A DNA stretch of 64,000 nt from CAZZDK01 sp964652235 (GTDB lineage Bacteria; Pseudomonadota; Alphaproteobacteria; UBA9219): contig CAZZDK010000005.1 of the NCBI GenBank assembly GCA_964652235.1, positions 39,883-103,882 of the forward strand, written 5' to 3'. Within the stretch, counting starts at the first letter, position 1. The number at the start of each line of letters is the position of its first letter. Positions 41,550 to 49,822 of the stretch are shown one piece after another. Under the pieces are notes generated by a model, which worked only from the letters and a program-made list of their open reading frames with translations, made no database searches and had not been told where the DNA came from. The position numbers and the translations under genes are program-made.

Positions 41550-43514
41550 CTATCTCAAATAAGATGAATGAAACGTCCGCCGTTTGCTTGGCGGCTTGCG
41601 GCGCAACACGCCTGCGTTGCGCGGATACTCTTCTGTATCCGCGATCTCTCGCTCTTCCGCCGCGACTTGCGCTTCAAGTTCTTTCCACCGCGCTTCCGAA
41701 AAGCGGTCGATACCGACAATCCAAGCGGCTGCGCGAGCGTAAACGCGGCAGTCGAGAGCTTCGTTGCGTTCCCGCAGTTTCTGCCATTCCAACCGCGAGA
41801 AACCGCGTTTTGTTTTAACGGTGACAAGTTGCTCCGCCGTCAGTTGTTTGATCCATTCGCTGTCGATGCCTTCGGGCAGATGCACCGTGCCGGGCGGAAA
41901 CAAAGCGCCGTCCTCGATCTCTTCGGCTGTCGGGCGGACAAGGCGCAGGAAACGATAGGTCTCTGTTTTGAACGTCGACCCCGCGACAATCCAGAGCTTC
42001 GCGCCACGTCGGATTTTGCGTCCGCCTTCGCTGACATCCACATAAGTCGGGCCGGTCACAGGGCTGGCGCGGTTGAACCCTTCCGCGCCTTTGACGGCCA
42101 TAACCTGAGCGCCGCCCATCTTGCGCGTCCACGCATAGACGGCAGGAGCTTCATAGCCGGAGTCCACAGCCAGCTTGCCAATGGTCAGATGCGGGCCGTT
42201 TTCATGCGGCCATGTTTGCGTCAGCAGTTGCGCCAGCGCATCCCAAGCAACAGGATCGTCCGGCCCGCCGGGAATGACGATGTGATCGACAAGCCAGCTT
42301 TCAAAGCCGCGCCCCCACGCCCAGACATCGGCTTCGATGCGGTCTTTTTGAACGTCCGCGCCTGCGGTCAGGAACAGGCCTCCTTTGGGAACTCTTCCCA
42401 GACGATAGGGCTCGCGACGCTCGCACAAGATTTGCCAATCAGGCGCTTCGCCGCTTTCGACCCATGTCTCGCCGAGCACGCTGTTCTTGAAGCCTTTCAT
42501 CGCCTCGTCATTTCCCTGCGCCACTTCCCAATCGCGGGCAATGCGCTCCCAGCTCAGCCAGCCGTGCGGCGAATACAAGCTGGAGATATGGTAACCAACT
42601 GTCAGCGGATCGGCGCTGACAGCCGTCGCGCGCCATTCCCCATGCTCCAGCATGAAGGTTTTATGGCGCTCATTGATCTGCGCCTCGCAATGTTCGCAGT
42701 GATAGGCGACCGTTTCCGGTTTGCCTTTCTCCCAGTGCAGCCTTTCGAACTGCAAAACCTGCTTGTGGCTGCAAAACGGGCAAGGGATGAAATATTTGCG
42801 CTTGTCGCTGGCCTCGTATTCGCGCTCGATGCGCGAGATGCCTTTGATTGTCGGCGTCGAGCACAAGAATACTTTGCGTCGCCACGCGAAGGTGCGCGTC
42901 CGAGCTTCGGCCAGCGCGACAGGATCGCCTTCTTCGCCTGCGCTGGCGGGATAAGCGTCCACTTCGTCCAGAAACAGATAGCGCGCGGGCATTGAGCGCA
43001 AACCGACTGCGCTGTTCGCGCCCGTCATGACCAGAATGCCGCCGGGAAACTCTTTCGATAAAATCGTATTGCCGCTATCCCGCGCCCGCGCAGGCGCCAC
43101 GCGCTCGCGGAGCACTACGCTTTCCTCGATCAAAGGATCGATGCGCTGTTGGCTAAAACGCCGCGCAAGCTCGACGGTCGGCTGCACGGCCAGCATTGGG
43201 CCGGGAGCGTGATGGATGACATAGCCGATGAAGTTATTACCGCACTCAGATCCGCCGAGCTGCGCCCCTTTCATCAGCGCAATGCGCTGATACGGCGAGG
43301 ACGGCGACAAGGAATCCATGATCTCGCGCAAGTATGGCGTACGGCTCGTGCGCCACGGCCCAGCCTCGTTTGCGCCGCGCGGCGATAAAATACGGTTTTC
43401 GTCCGCCCAGCTCGAAACCGTGTGGTTTGGATCCGGCGTAAGCCCGTCCATCCAGCCGCGCAGGATCGCATCCGCGCCATCGAACGAGGCGAGCGTTTCA
43501 TTTATGACGATCAT
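41550..43514 (-). CDS. Phage terminase large subunit (GpA family)
   Basis: A 654-aa protein. Walker A is MKGAQLGGSE (about 81-90), Walker B is YLFLDEVDAYP (179-189). A zinc-finger-like part is CPFC...CEHC (about 247-275). The nuclease domain follows, with AGADVQKDRIEADVWAWGRG and LAVDSGYEAPAVYAWTRKMG. It packages DNA. It overlaps the small subunit gene by 4 bp. Confidence 0.95.
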   Translation of the reverse strand: MIVINETLASFDGADAILRGWMDGLTPDPNHTVSSWADENRILSPRGANEAGPWRTSRTPYLREIMDSLSPSSPYQRIALMKGAQLGGSECGNNFIGYVIHHAPGPMLAVQPTVELARRFSQQRIDPLIEESVVLRERVAPARARDSGNTILSKEFPGGILVMTGANSAVGLRSMPARYLFLDEVDAYPASAGEEGDPVALAEARTRTFAWRRKVFLCSTPTIKGISRIEREYEASDKRKYFIPCPFCSHKQVLQFERLHWEKGKPETVAYHCEHCEAQINERHKTFMLEHGEWRATAVSADPLTVGYHISSLYSPHGWLSWERIARDWEVAQGNDEAMKGFKNSVLGETWVESGEAPDWQILCERREPYRLGRVPKGGLFLTAGADVQKDRIEADVWAWGRGFESWLVDHIVIPGGPDDPVAWDALAQLLTQTWPHENGPHLTIGKLAVDSGYEAPAVYAWTRKMGGAQVMAVKGAEGFNRASPVTGPTYVDVSEGGRKIRRGAKLWIVAGSTFKTETYRFLRLVRPTAEEIEDGALFPPGTVHLPEGIDSEWIKQLTAEQLVTVKTKRGFSRLEWQKLRERNEALDCRVYARAAAWIVGIDRFSEARWKELEAQVAAEEREIADTEEYPRNAGVLRRKPPSKRRTFHSSYLR

Positions 43515-44047
43515 GCGCGAAGGTCGATCTTGATGTCAGCGAGTTGTCCTAAATGCTCGCGCACGAACTTCTCAAGGGCGGTTTGCACAAGGTGCGTGTC
43601 TACGCCGATCTCGGATGCCAAAGCCGCCGCCACGCGGGTCGGCCACATTTGCCAGGCATCACGTTCCTGCCGCGCAAGTTGATAAACAAGCACTGTCGCC
43701 AAAGAACGGTCGATCAGTTCCCCTTTAAGTTTTTGAACGCGCAGTTTGCGCTCTTGGGCTTTGAGGACTTCATTCGCGGTTCGCGCCTGAACAAAATTGC
43801 CCCCGCCGCTGACCGCGTGCCCTGCCTCTTGCAAAGTTTCTTGCATCGATTGGATGGCAACCTTTGGGACACGTTTCTTGCCGCGCACCTGAGACGGATC
43901 CGTATTAACGCGCAATGCGGCAAGCGCTTTCTCGGGGTCGATTGTCCCATCGGCTTCAGGCGAGATGCGCCCCGATGCGATAGCTTTTTGCACCGCGCCG
44001 CGACTTTTGCCCCACCGGTCGGCGAATTGTCGTTGACTGACTCCCAT
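43511..44047 (-). CDS. Phage terminase small subunit (Nu1-like)
   Basis: A 178-aa protein. It opens MGVSQRQFADRWGKSRGAVQ, a DNA-binding HTH, and the helical middle includes QARTANEVLKAQERKLRVQK and GELIDRSLATVLVYQLARQE. It recognises the packaging site. It is the first gene of the late (structural) operon. Its start faces the plus-strand DUF3489 gene across 157 bp. Confidence 0.85.
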   Translation of the reverse strand: MGVSQRQFADRWGKSRGAVQKAIASGRISPEADGTIDPEKALAALRVNTDPSQVRGKKRVPKVAIQSMQETLQEAGHAVSGGGNFVQARTANEVLKAQERKLRVQKLKGELIDRSLATVLVYQLARQERDAWQMWPTRVAAALASEIGVDTHLVQTALEKFVREHLGQLADIKIDLRA

Positions 44048-44131
44048 ATGTCATTTTCCTGCGCCCCAGCGTCCCCGCGCTGCGATCATCAAATGATCGG
44101 AAGTAGCCGAAGAAAGCCATCTGATTGCTCA

Positions 44132-44146
44132 TAATTGAGTGGATAA
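44132..44146 (+). repeat. Direct repeat upstream of DUF3489 gene, copy 1
   Basis: TAATTGAGTGGATAA occurs here and at 44661-44675; flanks are also related (GCGAATGAAGCG versus GCGACGAAGAGCG). It lies about 60-75 bp before each plus-strand start. It is probably a shared promoter or operator. Confidence 0.6.
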
Positions 44147-44204
44147 ACGCTGCGAATGAAGCGTTCATGCCCTTGTTAAACCATAAGTTCTAAGGAGAAC
44201 GCGC

Positions 44205-44591
44205 ATGTCCAAAAAGACCACAAAACAAGGCAAATCCAAGCCTAAGACCATCGTCAAGGCCGCGATCAAAACCAAGGCCCAAAGCAACGGCAAACCAACC
44301 AACGATGAGGCGTTGTCCGCGCCGATGCAGGCTGGACTCGCCGCAGTCGCCGCCATGAATCCGACAAACGATGCGCCTGCGCGGGAGACGAAACTCACGA
44401 AGGTTATCGAACTGTTAAGCCGCCCCGAAGGCGCGACCATCGAGCAGCTTGTCGACGCGACGGGCTGGCAAAAACACACGGTGCGTTCGGCGATATCTCA
44501 CGCGCTCGGCAAGAAACGTGGTTACCTAATCGTTTCCGAAAAGCCGAAAGACGGCAAACGCGTTTATAAAGTCGCACCGCCTAAGCCATGA
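44205..44591 (+). CDS. DUF3489 protein
   Basis: A 128-aa protein with an ideal AAGGAG Shine-Dalgarno. The N-terminus is Lys-rich, disordered and basic. Residues about 65-125 are a winged-helix-like DUF3489: TKLTKVIELLSRPEGATIEQ, TGWQKHTVRSAISHALGKKR. The family is common beside serine recombinases and in alphaproteobacterial prophages. It probably binds DNA. Transcription is opposite to the late operon. Confidence 0.85.
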   Translation: MSKKTTKQGKSKPKTIVKAAIKTKAQSNGKPTNDEALSAPMQAGLAAVAAMNPTNDAPARETKLTKVIELLSRPEGATIEQLVDATGWQKHTVRSAISHALGKKRGYLIVSEKPKDGKRVYKVAPPKP

Positions 44592-44603
44592 AACGATCCG
44601 TGC

Positions 44604-44636
44604 GCGCCGGTTGATTATCTAACAATCAACCGGCGC
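44604..44636. terminator. Strong hairpin after DUF3489 gene
   Basis: GCGCCGGTTGATT (44604-44616) and AATCAACCGGCGC (44624-44636) make a perfect 13-bp stem with a 7-nt loop. It starts 12 bp after the DUF3489 stop. The following TTATCTT is a weak T-tract. It probably ends the DUF3489 mRNA, leaving the next gene to its own promoter. Confidence 0.65.
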
Positions 44637-44660
44637 TTATCTTCGCAATCATATGATCTC

Positions 44661-44675
44661 TAATTGAGTGGATAA
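44661..44675 (+). repeat. Direct repeat upstream of the 44735 gene, copy 2
   Basis: Second exact copy of the 15-bp TAATTGAGTGGATAA, 59 bp before ATG 44735. Its presence after a terminator and before a new gene supports a promoter or operator role. Confidence 0.6.
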
Positions 44676-44734
44676 TCTTGCGACGAAGAGCGATCATCAC
44701 CATGTAATGAGAAACGCATTTATTGGAGGTCATT

Positions 44735-45052
44735 ATGCAAAACAACAACCCGCTTCCCACCGCAAACCCTCAGTGGGGCTTTTGGGGAACAAGCGTCCGC
44801 AGCGACTACGATGCGCCGATGGTTTGGAAGGCGATGAGCAAACTGCTTGCGGAGCGTTTCGATCTGACGCCTGAACATACGCGCGATCTTCTTGATGCGC
44901 GGTTCGGTCGCCATCTTGCCGACGAGTTGAGCTTCATCAAAGGCGGCCCTGCGAGTCCCGAAGCGATTGCCGAACACATCGACAACATTTTGAAAAACAG
45001 GAGCTGGCGGAATTACTTCCGTAAAGCCATCAACGATACCAAAGCAGCGTGA
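44735..45052 (+). CDS. Hypothetical phage protein
   Basis: The product is 105 aa from the ATG at 44735 (GGAGGT Shine-Dalgarno). WGFWGTSVRSDYDAPMVWKA, then a helical part with LTPEHTRDLLDARFGRHLAD and ISxWRNYFRKA-type end (NRSWRNYFRKAI). I do not recognise it by function; its sequence looks like a conserved accessory phage protein. It is separated by 7 bp from the next gene. Confidence 0.65.
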   Translation: MQNNNPLPTANPQWGFWGTSVRSDYDAPMVWKAMSKLLAERFDLTPEHTRDLLDARFGRHLADELSFIKGGPASPEAIAEHIDNILKNRSWRNYFRKAINDTKAA

Positions 45053-45059
45053 GGCGACC

Positions 45060-45569
45060 ATGTCTGAAGAACTTTTCGTCCGCTTTGCCCGCAAGCCTTT
45101 CCGCTTTGACGAGGTCGAGGCAGCCGCCAGAGACACCGAAGATCTGGGCAGCCGTGTATCAATCGTGGAAACCAAAGAACTGAGCACGGAAGACTACGAT
45201 AATTTCATCGCAGCCCCGCTTCGTGACCGCGAGTGGCTTGCCGGAAAAGGCGGATACCTCAACAAGAAGCGTCAAGTCGTCGCCGTCACCGCGCCGGAGC
45301 GGCAAACACTTTATGTCGATCCATCAGGCTCAAGCTACGGTCGTTATGTCGGTCTGCGTGTTTCGACCCCCAGCTGCCGCTATCCGGAAGTACAGGTTCG
45401 CCTTTCTGGACGAGACGGCAACGCTTTTGCCATCCTCGGACATTGCCAGCGTGCCGCCCGGAAGGCCTACCTGCCGGAAGATGAAATCAAGGCGTTCATC
45501 GCCGAGGCCAAGAGCGGCGATTACAACCATCTCCTAACCACCTGCATGCGCTGGTTCGATTGCGTTTAA
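45060..45569 (+). CDS. Hypothetical phage protein
   Basis: A 169-aa protein. RQTLYVDPSGSSYGRYVGLR and VQVRLSGRDGNAFAILGHCQ (an LSGxDGNAFAILG core) are conserved-looking; the C-terminal helix ends in LTTCMRWFDCV. The last ~50 residues occur widely as a small phage domain. Function is unknown. Its stop overlaps that of the convergent methyltransferase gene by 4 bp. Confidence 0.65.
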   Translation: MSEELFVRFARKPFRFDEVEAAARDTEDLGSRVSIVETKELSTEDYDNFIAAPLRDREWLAGKGGYLNKKRQVVAVTAPERQTLYVDPSGSSYGRYVGLRVSTPSCRYPEVQVRLSGRDGNAFAILGHCQRAARKAYLPEDEIKAFIAEAKSGDYNHLLTTCMRWFDCV

Positions 45570-46795
45570 GGCTGCGAGACCAACTCAGCTTTCTTGCCAG
45601 TAAACGCCTCCCAACGCTGGACGATCACATCGCAGTATTTGGGATCTAATTCGATCAGCCGCGCCTGCCGTCCCGTCTTCTCGCACGCGATGAGCGTGCT
45701 GCCGGAGCCGCCAAAACAATCCAAGACGATATCGCGGCTCTTGCTGCTGTTGCGGATGGCGCGTTCGACCAGCTCGACGGGTTTCATCGTCGGATGCAGA
45801 TCGTTTTTCCTCGGCTTATTGACGAACCACACATCGCCTTGATCGCGCGCGCCGCACCAAAAATGATCCGCGCCTTGCTTCCAGCCGTAGAGGATCGGCT
45901 CGTACTGGCGTTGGTAGTCTGAACGGCCCAGCGTAAATGTGTTCTTGGCCCAGATCACAAAGGTCGACCATTTCCCGCCCGCCGCAACGAAGGCCTTCTG
46001 CAGCGTGTGCAATTCGCTCGACGACATGCAAACGTAGATTCCGCCTTTGCAGACCGCGATCATATTCACGCAAGCGTCGTAAAGGAACGTTTCGAATCCT
46101 TCGCCAAGATTGTCGTTCATGATCCTGCGGTCATTGCCGCGCAACTTGTCCTTGGCCGTGTTGCCGTAATCCACGTTATAGGGCGGATCCGTAAACACCA
46201 TATCGGCCAGCGCGCCGTCAAGGACGCGCTCGACGTTTTCAAGGATCGTGCTGTCCCCACAAAGCAAGCGATGGTTGCCCAGCACATAGACATCGCCGAG
46301 CTTTGTGACAGGCTCGACGGGGGCTTCAGGAACAGCATCGTCATCCGTGTTACCTTGGGTTTCATTCAGCCCTTCCAAAAGCTCCGCCAGTTCTTTATCC
46401 GAAAAACCGATGACGGATAGATCAAAATCCAAATCCGCAAGCGCGCCAAGCTCCGTTTTGAGCAGTTCGTCATCCCATCCTGCTTCAAGCGCCAGTTGAT
46501 TGTCGGCGATGACATAAGCGCGTTTCTCTTCCTCGGTTAAGTGAGCGAGGATAATGACGGGAACTTGCTTTAGGGCGAGTTGCTTGGCGGCTTGCAAACG
46601 CCCATGACCCGCGATGACGTTGGCCGCTGCGTCGACCAAGATGGGGTTCACAAAACCGAAGCGCGCAATGCTGGCGGCGACTTTTGCAATCTGTTCTTTC
46701 GAGTGCGTGCGCGGGTTGTTGGCATAAGGCACAAGAGCTTCCACATCCCAAAGCTCGATCTTGCTGGCTAGACTATGCGTCGCTGAAGAGGTCAT
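45566..46795 (-). CDS. ParB-like domain plus beta-class DNA N6A/N4C methyltransferase
   Basis: A 409-aa protein. Residues about 20-75 are a ParB-like nuclease/CTPase-type fold (VPYANNPRTHSKEQIAKVAA, IAGHGRLQAAKQL). The methyltransferase part has DPPY (203-206) before FGGSGST (361-367), the beta-class order. This fusion is common in phages. It would modify phage DNA, for example to escape restriction. It overlaps the C5-methyltransferase gene by ATGA. Confidence 0.9.
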   Translation of the reverse strand: MTSSATHSLASKIELWDVEALVPYANNPRTHSKEQIAKVAASIARFGFVNPILVDAAANVIAGHGRLQAAKQLALKQVPVIILAHLTEEEKRAYVIADNQLALEAGWDDELLKTELGALADLDFDLSVIGFSDKELAELLEGLNETQGNTDDDAVPEAPVEPVTKLGDVYVLGNHRLLCGDSTILENVERVLDGALADMVFTDPPYNVDYGNTAKDKLRGNDRRIMNDNLGEGFETFLYDACVNMIAVCKGGIYVCMSSSELHTLQKAFVAAGGKWSTFVIWAKNTFTLGRSDYQRQYEPILYGWKQGADHFWCGARDQGDVWFVNKPRKNDLHPTMKPVELVERAIRNSSKSRDIVLDCFGGSGSTLIACEKTGRQARLIELDPKYCDVIVQRWEAFTGKKAELVSQP

Positions 46796-48147
46796 TTTGT
46801 TCCGGTTTCTGTGATGGCTTCAGTTGCCAAAGTGCAAAACGCATAAGCCGCGACCAACGGCACCACGCCGTTGCCGCAAAGTCGGAGTCTGTCCACCCGA
46901 TAGGCCATCCCATCAGCCATTCGACAAACAGCGGGTTTAAGACTGGCTGGGATTCCTTCCCATCCGGCGTGATCGGCAGGGGCTGGCGGCCAGATTGGTA
47001 CGCCATCGGATGTGCCATCATGGAAAGATTGACCTGTTTCCCCATGGCCATTCGTCTTTGGATGCAAGGGTTCGAGATATTGCCCCGCTCCCTGTAATCC
47101 GTCGATTGAGGCGTCGGCCATGCTTTGCTGGCCTCGGTCAGGCTGAGCCCGTGATCCGAGCTTGTGCTTCCGGGTTCCTGAGCGCGCGGCGTTGGCCATT
47201 GAACCTTTGCAATCCGGTAACGAGCGCCGCTTTTGGCTTTTTCTAAATCCTGCCTCGTGTAGGGAAACCCCTCCGGCTGCAGCACCGTCTCGGCCAAACT
47301 CGGTGTTCGCAGAACATTGCGCCCGTCCTTGCGGATCATCTTCTCCGGTGGCCGCGCCCGCTGCACGAGCGAATCCGTTGCCGTTGCTGTCGGCCATAGA
47401 GCCGTCTGCGCCGTGAGCGACCCGAAGCACCGATCCGTTCGGTCGCCGTTGCGCTTTATGAAGCTCTCCTGTTTCTCGCTTGTCTCCTGCGCGCGCGGGG
47501 TCAGCCAAAGCTGCGCGCTCACTTCCAGTCGCCCCTTCGGGTTCCCAGCCGAGATCTCTTTGCGTGATGCCCCGTTCGCCGAAGACACCCTCACGGTAGG
47601 CCAAGATGAACAATCGCTCGCGCTTGTGAGGCGCGCCGACTTCCTCCGCCGTAAACAAGCCTGCCTTAACGCGGTAACCCATGCGTCGAAGGTCATCGTG
47701 GACGCGGCTAAACCCCAATCGTAAATGTCCGCCGACGTTTTCGAAGAAACAGAGGGGCGGTTTGATCTCGTGGACGATGCGGGCGATGTCCGGCCAGAGA
47801 TGGCGCGGGTCTTTGTCGCCGAGTTGACGGCCTGCAATCGAGAATGGCTGGCATGGATAGCCGCCGTGGACGATATCCACCACGCCGCGCCACGCTTTGC
47901 CTCGGAAGGTTTTAACATCGTCCCAGACAGGCGCGCGATCCAAGGCCTCGTTTTCCATCCGACCCACGAGCGTGGATGCGGCGAAACTTTCCCGCTCGAC
48001 GTAACAAACAGTTCGATAGTCTGGCAGCGCAAGGTGGAGGCCAAGGTCGAGCCCGCCTGCGCCCGCGCAGAGCGAGAGGCCGAACAACGCCCGCCCTTTT
48101 GGGCATGCGCAATCGCCTCCGGCGGAAGATAAAGCCAGACCATTCAA
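46792..48147 (-). CDS. DNA cytosine-5 methyltransferase
   Basis: The product is 451 aa from TTG 48147, with AGAGG at a 6-bp spacing. Motif I is LSLCAGAGGLDLGL (about 25-38), motif IV is GGYPCQPFS with catalytic Cys99, ENV is at 136-138, and motif VIII GAPHKRERLF is at 171-180. Motif IX/X, RLRLCGNGVVPLVAA, is near the C-terminus. The target-recognition part is low-complexity with MAD repeats. A second open frame covers the whole gene (see findings). It may protect the phage genome from restriction. Confidence 0.9.
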   Translation of the reverse strand: MNGLALSSAGGDCACPKGRALFGLSLCAGAGGLDLGLHLALPDYRTVCYVERESFAASTLVGRMENEALDRAPVWDDVKTFRGKAWRGVVDIVHGGYPCQPFSIAGRQLGDKDPRHLWPDIARIVHEIKPPLCFFENVGGHLRLGFSRVHDDLRRMGYRVKAGLFTAEEVGAPHKRERLFILAYREGVFGERGITQRDLGWEPEGATGSERAALADPARAGDKRETGELHKAQRRPNGSVLRVAHGADGSMADSNGNGFARAAGAATGEDDPQGRAQCSANTEFGRDGAAAGGVSLHEAGFRKSQKRRSLPDCKGSMANAARSGTRKHKLGSRAQPDRGQQSMADASIDGLQGAGQYLEPLHPKTNGHGETGQSFHDGTSDGVPIWPPAPADHAGWEGIPASLKPAVCRMADGMAYRVDRLRLCGNGVVPLVAAYAFCTLATEAITETGTK

Positions 48148-48398
48148 TTCAAACCTCTGTTGTTACGAAAAGCTGGCTTCCCTTTGTCAGGAGTCCAGGC
48201 AGGAATCCGCCTCCACGGGGCGGTTTAACTCTTTGTTTTCCATGAGATAATTGGGTTGCGTCCGCAGCCACAACATGTGAGGTGGCTTCCCGCTTTCAGC
48301 CCCTACATGTAGCGAAGTCCCGGGCTCTTGCCGCCAGCATACGTTGGGGCCCACACAGGACCCGCAAGATTTTAGAGAGACAGCGAAGCGACGGGCAT

Positions 48399-48575
48399 TT
48401 AGCCGTTGTCTTCGAGTGCGTCCGCCGCGACGAGGTGCTTTGTCGTCGGGTCGTCGACGCGGCTCAAGCGAACGTGGATGCCTGATGGCCAGACGAGAAG
48501 TTCTTCGATCTGCCACAGCTTTCCGCGCGCGCTGCCGCGCTGGAACGTTTGACCGACTTCAATTTCTTTTTTCAT
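48399..48575 (-). CDS. Small hypothetical phage protein
   Basis: The product is 58 aa from the ATG at 48575. KKEIEVGQTFQRGSARGKLW and VWPSGIHVRLSRVDDPTTKH resemble short SH3-like or PNPOx-less proteins near phage methyltransferase genes. A longer in-frame ORF starts at 48710, but it lacks a Shine-Dalgarno and its N-terminus looks non-coding. Function is unknown. The 251 bp to the next gene on the left hold no clear gene. Confidence 0.55.
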   Translation of the reverse strand: MKKEIEVGQTFQRGSARGKLWQIEELLVWPSGIHVRLSRVDDPTTKHLVAADALEDNG

Positions 48576-48706
48576 ATTCTTTTGATCCTCGGGGCTCGCC
48601 CGCTCGCGCCTCTCCCGAGCATGACGAGAACATATGTCATTTTTGCCGTTTTTGTATCGCCCAAAAATGTTTCTGAAACACTTTTTTACCAGCTTCGCAA
48701 AAACCG

Positions 48707-49144
48707 TCATAATTTACCGCCGTAAAGACTTGCCAACAACCTTGTCCGCGCGGGGACACGCTGTGACCTGTCGTTCAATCTCCATGCGATAACGCAAAGA
48801 GCGTAAATCCAATGCCGGTGTGCCGTGATGCGAGCAAGGCCGACGCTCCAACAAATGTGCTTCCAGCGCTCACCGTATGCCCGTAACCACACGATCTTTG
48901 CGTCGATGGGATCGAGGCCGATCGTCCAACCAAGCGTTTCTTCCATGCGGCTGATGGCGGCGGCGGACGGATACGGACGCTTGAGGCGTGGCGGCTCTTG
49001 TCCGACCAGATCGCCGAAATCGTGGACGATGGTCGGCCAGACGTTGAAATACCCACGCACCTTGACGGGGGGCATGCGTTTCAAAACGTCTGCAGCCTCG
49101 ACAAGACGTTCTTCGACCAGCGATGCGGTCCATTTCTCAGTCAT
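48707..49144 (-). CDS. DUF6362-like phage protein
   Basis: A 145-aa protein. WTASLVEERLVEAADVLKRM, RYFNVWPTIVHDFGD-like (GYFNVWPTIVHDFGDLVG) and WLRAYGERWKHICWSVGLAR form the family pattern, with an HTH-like end (RITAHRHWIYALCVI). It probably binds DNA. It overlaps the next gene by 8 bp. Confidence 0.75.
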   Translation of the reverse strand: MTEKWTASLVEERLVEAADVLKRMPPVKVRGYFNVWPTIVHDFGDLVGQEPPRLKRPYPSAAAISRMEETLGWTIGLDPIDAKIVWLRAYGERWKHICWSVGLARITAHRHWIYALCVIAWRLNDRSQRVPARTRLLASLYGGKL

Positions 49145-49343
49145 GCCGCGCTCCTTCCGTTTTGCGTTTGCCGTAAAGTTTCTCGCCGAGTTGCTGGATC
49201 AACTCTCGCTCAGGCCAGGACAGGCGGTCGTCGTCGGCCTTGACGACGAGAATGCCTTCGCTGTTCCAGCCTTCGCGTTTGACACGTTCAGGGTCTGGGC
49301 GCTCGCCGCCAAAACCGCGCGGAGTCCATTTCATGCCGCTCAT
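49137..49343 (-). CDS. Small hypothetical phage protein
   Basis: The product is 68 aa from the ATG at 49343, coupled (ATGA) to the RuvC-like gene. KWTPRGFGGERPDPERVKRE, then LSWPERELIQQLGEKLYGKR. It is a basic helical peptide and not recognised. Tight packing on both sides supports it as a gene; the long ORF read through to 50402 in this frame is mostly shadow. Confidence 0.6.
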   Translation of the reverse strand: MSGMKWTPRGFGGERPDPERVKREGWNSEGILVVKADDDRLSWPERELIQQLGEKLYGKRKTEGARHD

Positions 49344-49822
49344 GACGCGCCTCCGTTCTCCAAAGCCCAATCGAGCAGTGCTAGCGCGTCCGCTTCGTTG
49401 TCGTCGGCGGGATCGAAACCTTTCGCTTTGATCGCGGCGATGACGGCCTTCTTGTCGCCGTTGCCTTTGCCGGTCGCATGTTTCTTGATCGTGCCGACGG
49501 GCACGCCTTGATACGGAATGCTGTGATGCTCGCACCACGCCGTGAGATGCGCGAGAAAGCCTCCGTAAGCGTGGGCCGCATCGACACCGACATGCCGTCT
49601 GACCTCCTCGAAATACACGGCATCGATGCCGCCTGCTGTTTGCTTGATTTCCGTGAGCCAATGTTTGAAGCGCAAGAAGCGCATCCCGCCGCCCTCGAAC
49701 CGGCTGGGCGCAAAATGTTGCGTGCCGCTCGCGATCCCTCCATCGCGTTGACGTAAGGCCCATCCCGTATGCGTCCCGAGATCGAGCGAGAGGATGGATG
49801 ATGTGGTTTTGTTTTCGGTCAT
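49340..49822 (-). CDS. RuvC-like Holliday junction resolvase
   Basis: A 160-aa protein. SILSLDLGTHTGWAL has the first catalytic Asp of the RNase H fold, IDAVYFEEVRRH the second acidic residue, and DDNEADALALLDWAL the final Asp pair. PVGTIKKHATGKGNGDKKAV is the conserved helix region. It resolves branched DNA made by recombination or packaging. It overlaps the helicase gene by 4 bp. Confidence 0.85.
   Translation of the reverse strand: MTENKTTSSILSLDLGTHTGWALRQRDGGIASGTQHFAPSRFEGGGMRFLRFKHWLTEIKQTAGGIDAVYFEEVRRHVGVDAAHAYGGFLAHLTAWCEHHSIPYQGVPVGTIKKHATGKGNGDKKAVIAAIKAKGFDPADDNEADALALLDWALENGGAS

Noticed and set aside
41568..42995. Plus-strand ORF of 475 aa opposite the terminase
   Set aside because: Shadow of the GpA frame; the terminase motifs are on the minus strand.
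48187..48516. Minus-strand ORF of 109 aa with CGSC and CWRQ
   Set aside because: First third is a shadow of the 48399-48575 gene; no start codon with an RBS for the remaining part.
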